Assembly: GCA_029287815.1 (NCBI GenBank)
Contig: JARFQK010000054.1
Coordinates: 1 to 5,540, forward strand
Direction: 5' to 3'
DNA length: 5,540 nucleotides
Origin: Gammaproteobacteria bacterium
GTDB lineage: Bacteria > Pseudomonadota > Gammaproteobacteria > SZUA-229
The notes under the pieces are model-generated. The model did no database searches and was not told where the DNA came from. It saw nothing but the letters and a program-made list of their open reading frames with translations. Numbering within the stretch: position 1 is the first letter of the stretch; every line of letters starts with the position of its first letter. The position numbers were made by a program, and so were the translations under genes. This document shows, one piece after another, positions 4,524-5,540 of this stretch.

Positions 4524-5540
4524 TCTCGGCCGCAGCAAACGCTGGGTCATCAAAATCGGCAGCGCGCTGATCACAAACGAGGGCAAGGGCCTCGATATCG
4601 TTGCAATCAGAGGCTGGGCCGAGCAGATGTCGCAACTGCGCAATGCTGGCAAGGAACTGCTCCTGGTCTCCTCGGGTGCAGTTGCCGAGGGCATGACGCG
4701 GATGGGCATCCGACGGCGTCCGCACGCGCTGCACGAGCTCCAGGCCGCGGCCGCGCTAGGGCAGATGGGCCTGATCCAGCACTTCGAATCCTGCTTTCAG
4801 CACCATGACATCCACACCGCCCAGGTGCTGCTTACCCATGACGACCTGTCCAACCGACAGCGCTACCTGAATGCCCGCAGCACACTCAGAACGCTGCTGC
4901 AAATGGGCGCGATACCGATCATCAACGAGAACGACACCGTCGCAACTGACGAGATCCGCTTCGGTGACAACGACACGCTCGCCGCCCTGGTCGCCAACCT
5001 GGTCGAAGCCGATGCACTGATCATACTGACCGACCAGCACGGACTGTACGACAAAGACCCAAGACAAAACCCGGATGCCGAGTTAATCAGCGAAGCCAAC
5101 GCCGCCGACCCGACCATTCTCGCGATGGCCGGTTCCGGCGGCGTGCTGGGCCGTGGCGGCATGCGCACCAAGATAACCGCCGCGCAACGTGCGGCACGGT
5201 CCGGCGCCGCGACCCTGATCGCTTCCGGCAGAGCGCAAAACGTGCTGCTCGAAATCGCACGGGGCACCGAAATAGGCACGCTGCTGAGTCCGAAAACGGA
5301 AAAACTGGCCGCGAGAAAGCAGTGGCTCGCCGGGCATCTGGTCGTCAGGGGCAGCCTGCAACTGGATCAAGGCGCCAGCCGTGCGCTGTCACACTTGGGC
5401 GTCAGCCTGCTCGCCGTGGGCGTGACTGGCGTCAAAGGCCGGTTCAACCGCGGCGACATGGTCAGTTGCCTGTCGCCCGATGGCGTGGAAATTGCCCGCG
5501 GACTCGTGAACTATTCCGCCGATGAGGCGCGCAGAATCAA
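4507..5540 (+). CDS. proB: Glutamate 5-kinase (3' end cut by window)
   Basis: First enzyme of proline synthesis; phosphorylates glutamate to glutamyl 5-phosphate with ATP and is usually feedback-inhibited by proline. The open frame gives 344 residues with no stop; E. coli ProB has 367, so about 20-30 are missing. Amino-acid kinase motifs: KIGSAL (16-21), VSSGAVAEGM (54-63), QAAAALGQ (79-86), PIINENDTV (137-145), FGDNDTLAA (152-160), LTDQHGLYDKDPR (173-185) and GRGGMRTK. A C-terminal PUA domain starts at about residue 275 with RKQWLAGHL and contains VGVTGVKGRFNRGDMV. The ATG lies inside the obgE end (17-bp overlap, different frame), with AGGTG nine bases upstream, and gives the usual family N-terminus (...KRWVIKIGSAL). 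Translational coupling to obgE is likely. No key residue appears lost. Confidence 0.96.
   Translation, partial: MTNRVNLGRSKRWVIKIGSALITNEGKGLDIVAIRGWAEQMSQLRNAGKELLLVSSGAVAEGMTRMGIRRRPHALHELQAAAALGQMGLIQHFESCFQHHDIHTAQVLLTHDDLSNRQRYLNARSTLRTLLQMGAIPIINENDTVATDEIRFGDNDTLAALVANLVEADALIILTDQHGLYDKDPRQNPDAELISEANAADPTILAMAGSGGVLGRGGMRTKITAAQRAARSGAATLIASGRAQNVLLEIARGTEIGTLLSPKTEKLAARKQWLAGHLVVRGSLQLDQGASRALSHLGVSLLAVGVTGVKGRFNRGDMVSCLSPDGVEIARGLVNYSADEARRI

Noticed and set aside
4447..5370. Several minus-strand frames opposite proB
   Set aside because: proB is continuous on the plus strand to the window edge, with all kinase and PUA motifs, so the opposite frames are shadows.

Overview
The window is a housekeeping segment of a bacterial chromosome, almost certainly from a gammaproteobacterium. 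The proteins resemble the E. coli and Pseudomonas versions of RpoZ, Gmk, IspB (octaprenyl-diphosphate synthase, the ubiquinone side-chain enzyme), L21, L27, ObgE and ProB along their whole length. The orders gmk-rpoZ and rplU-rpmA-obgE-proB are also typical of that class. Neither the genus nor the species can be read from this sequence. Coding density and base composition look uniform, and I see no prophage, insertion-sequence transposase, CRISPR array or defence gene.

Layout. Two blocks diverge from a promoter region at about 2240-2404. The leftward block (minus strand) runs ispB, a tRNA-Pro with anticodon CGG, gmk and rpoZ. It is tightly packed as far as gmk, followed by a 198-bp palindrome-rich gap before rpoZ, which ends at the window edge. 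The rightward block (plus strand) runs rplU and rpmA, closed by a strong intrinsic terminator. A 426-bp non-coding stretch with two copies of a palindromic repeat element follows, then obgE and proB, which overlap by 17 bp. proB is cut by the right edge of the window.

The genes serve core growth functions: quinone side-chain synthesis (IspB), guanine nucleotide supply (Gmk), RNA polymerase assembly (omega), translation (tRNA-Pro, L21, L27), ribosome assembly control (ObgE) and the first step of proline synthesis (ProB).

The unusual content is non-coding. (1) Two head-to-tail copies of a roughly 175-bp MITE-like element, with long imperfect inverted arms built from 9-bp CGCAGAGG-type units, lie between the rpmA terminator and obgE. 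The second ends within 14 bp of the obgE start codon. (2) A smaller palindromic repeat family (core CTCTGAAT...ATCAG on the minus strand) occurs three times between gmk and rpoZ, and one copy supplies the last codons and stop of gmk. (3) Three arms just upstream of rpoZ could form two mutually exclusive hairpins. I see no undescribed protein system here; the repeats are the best leads.
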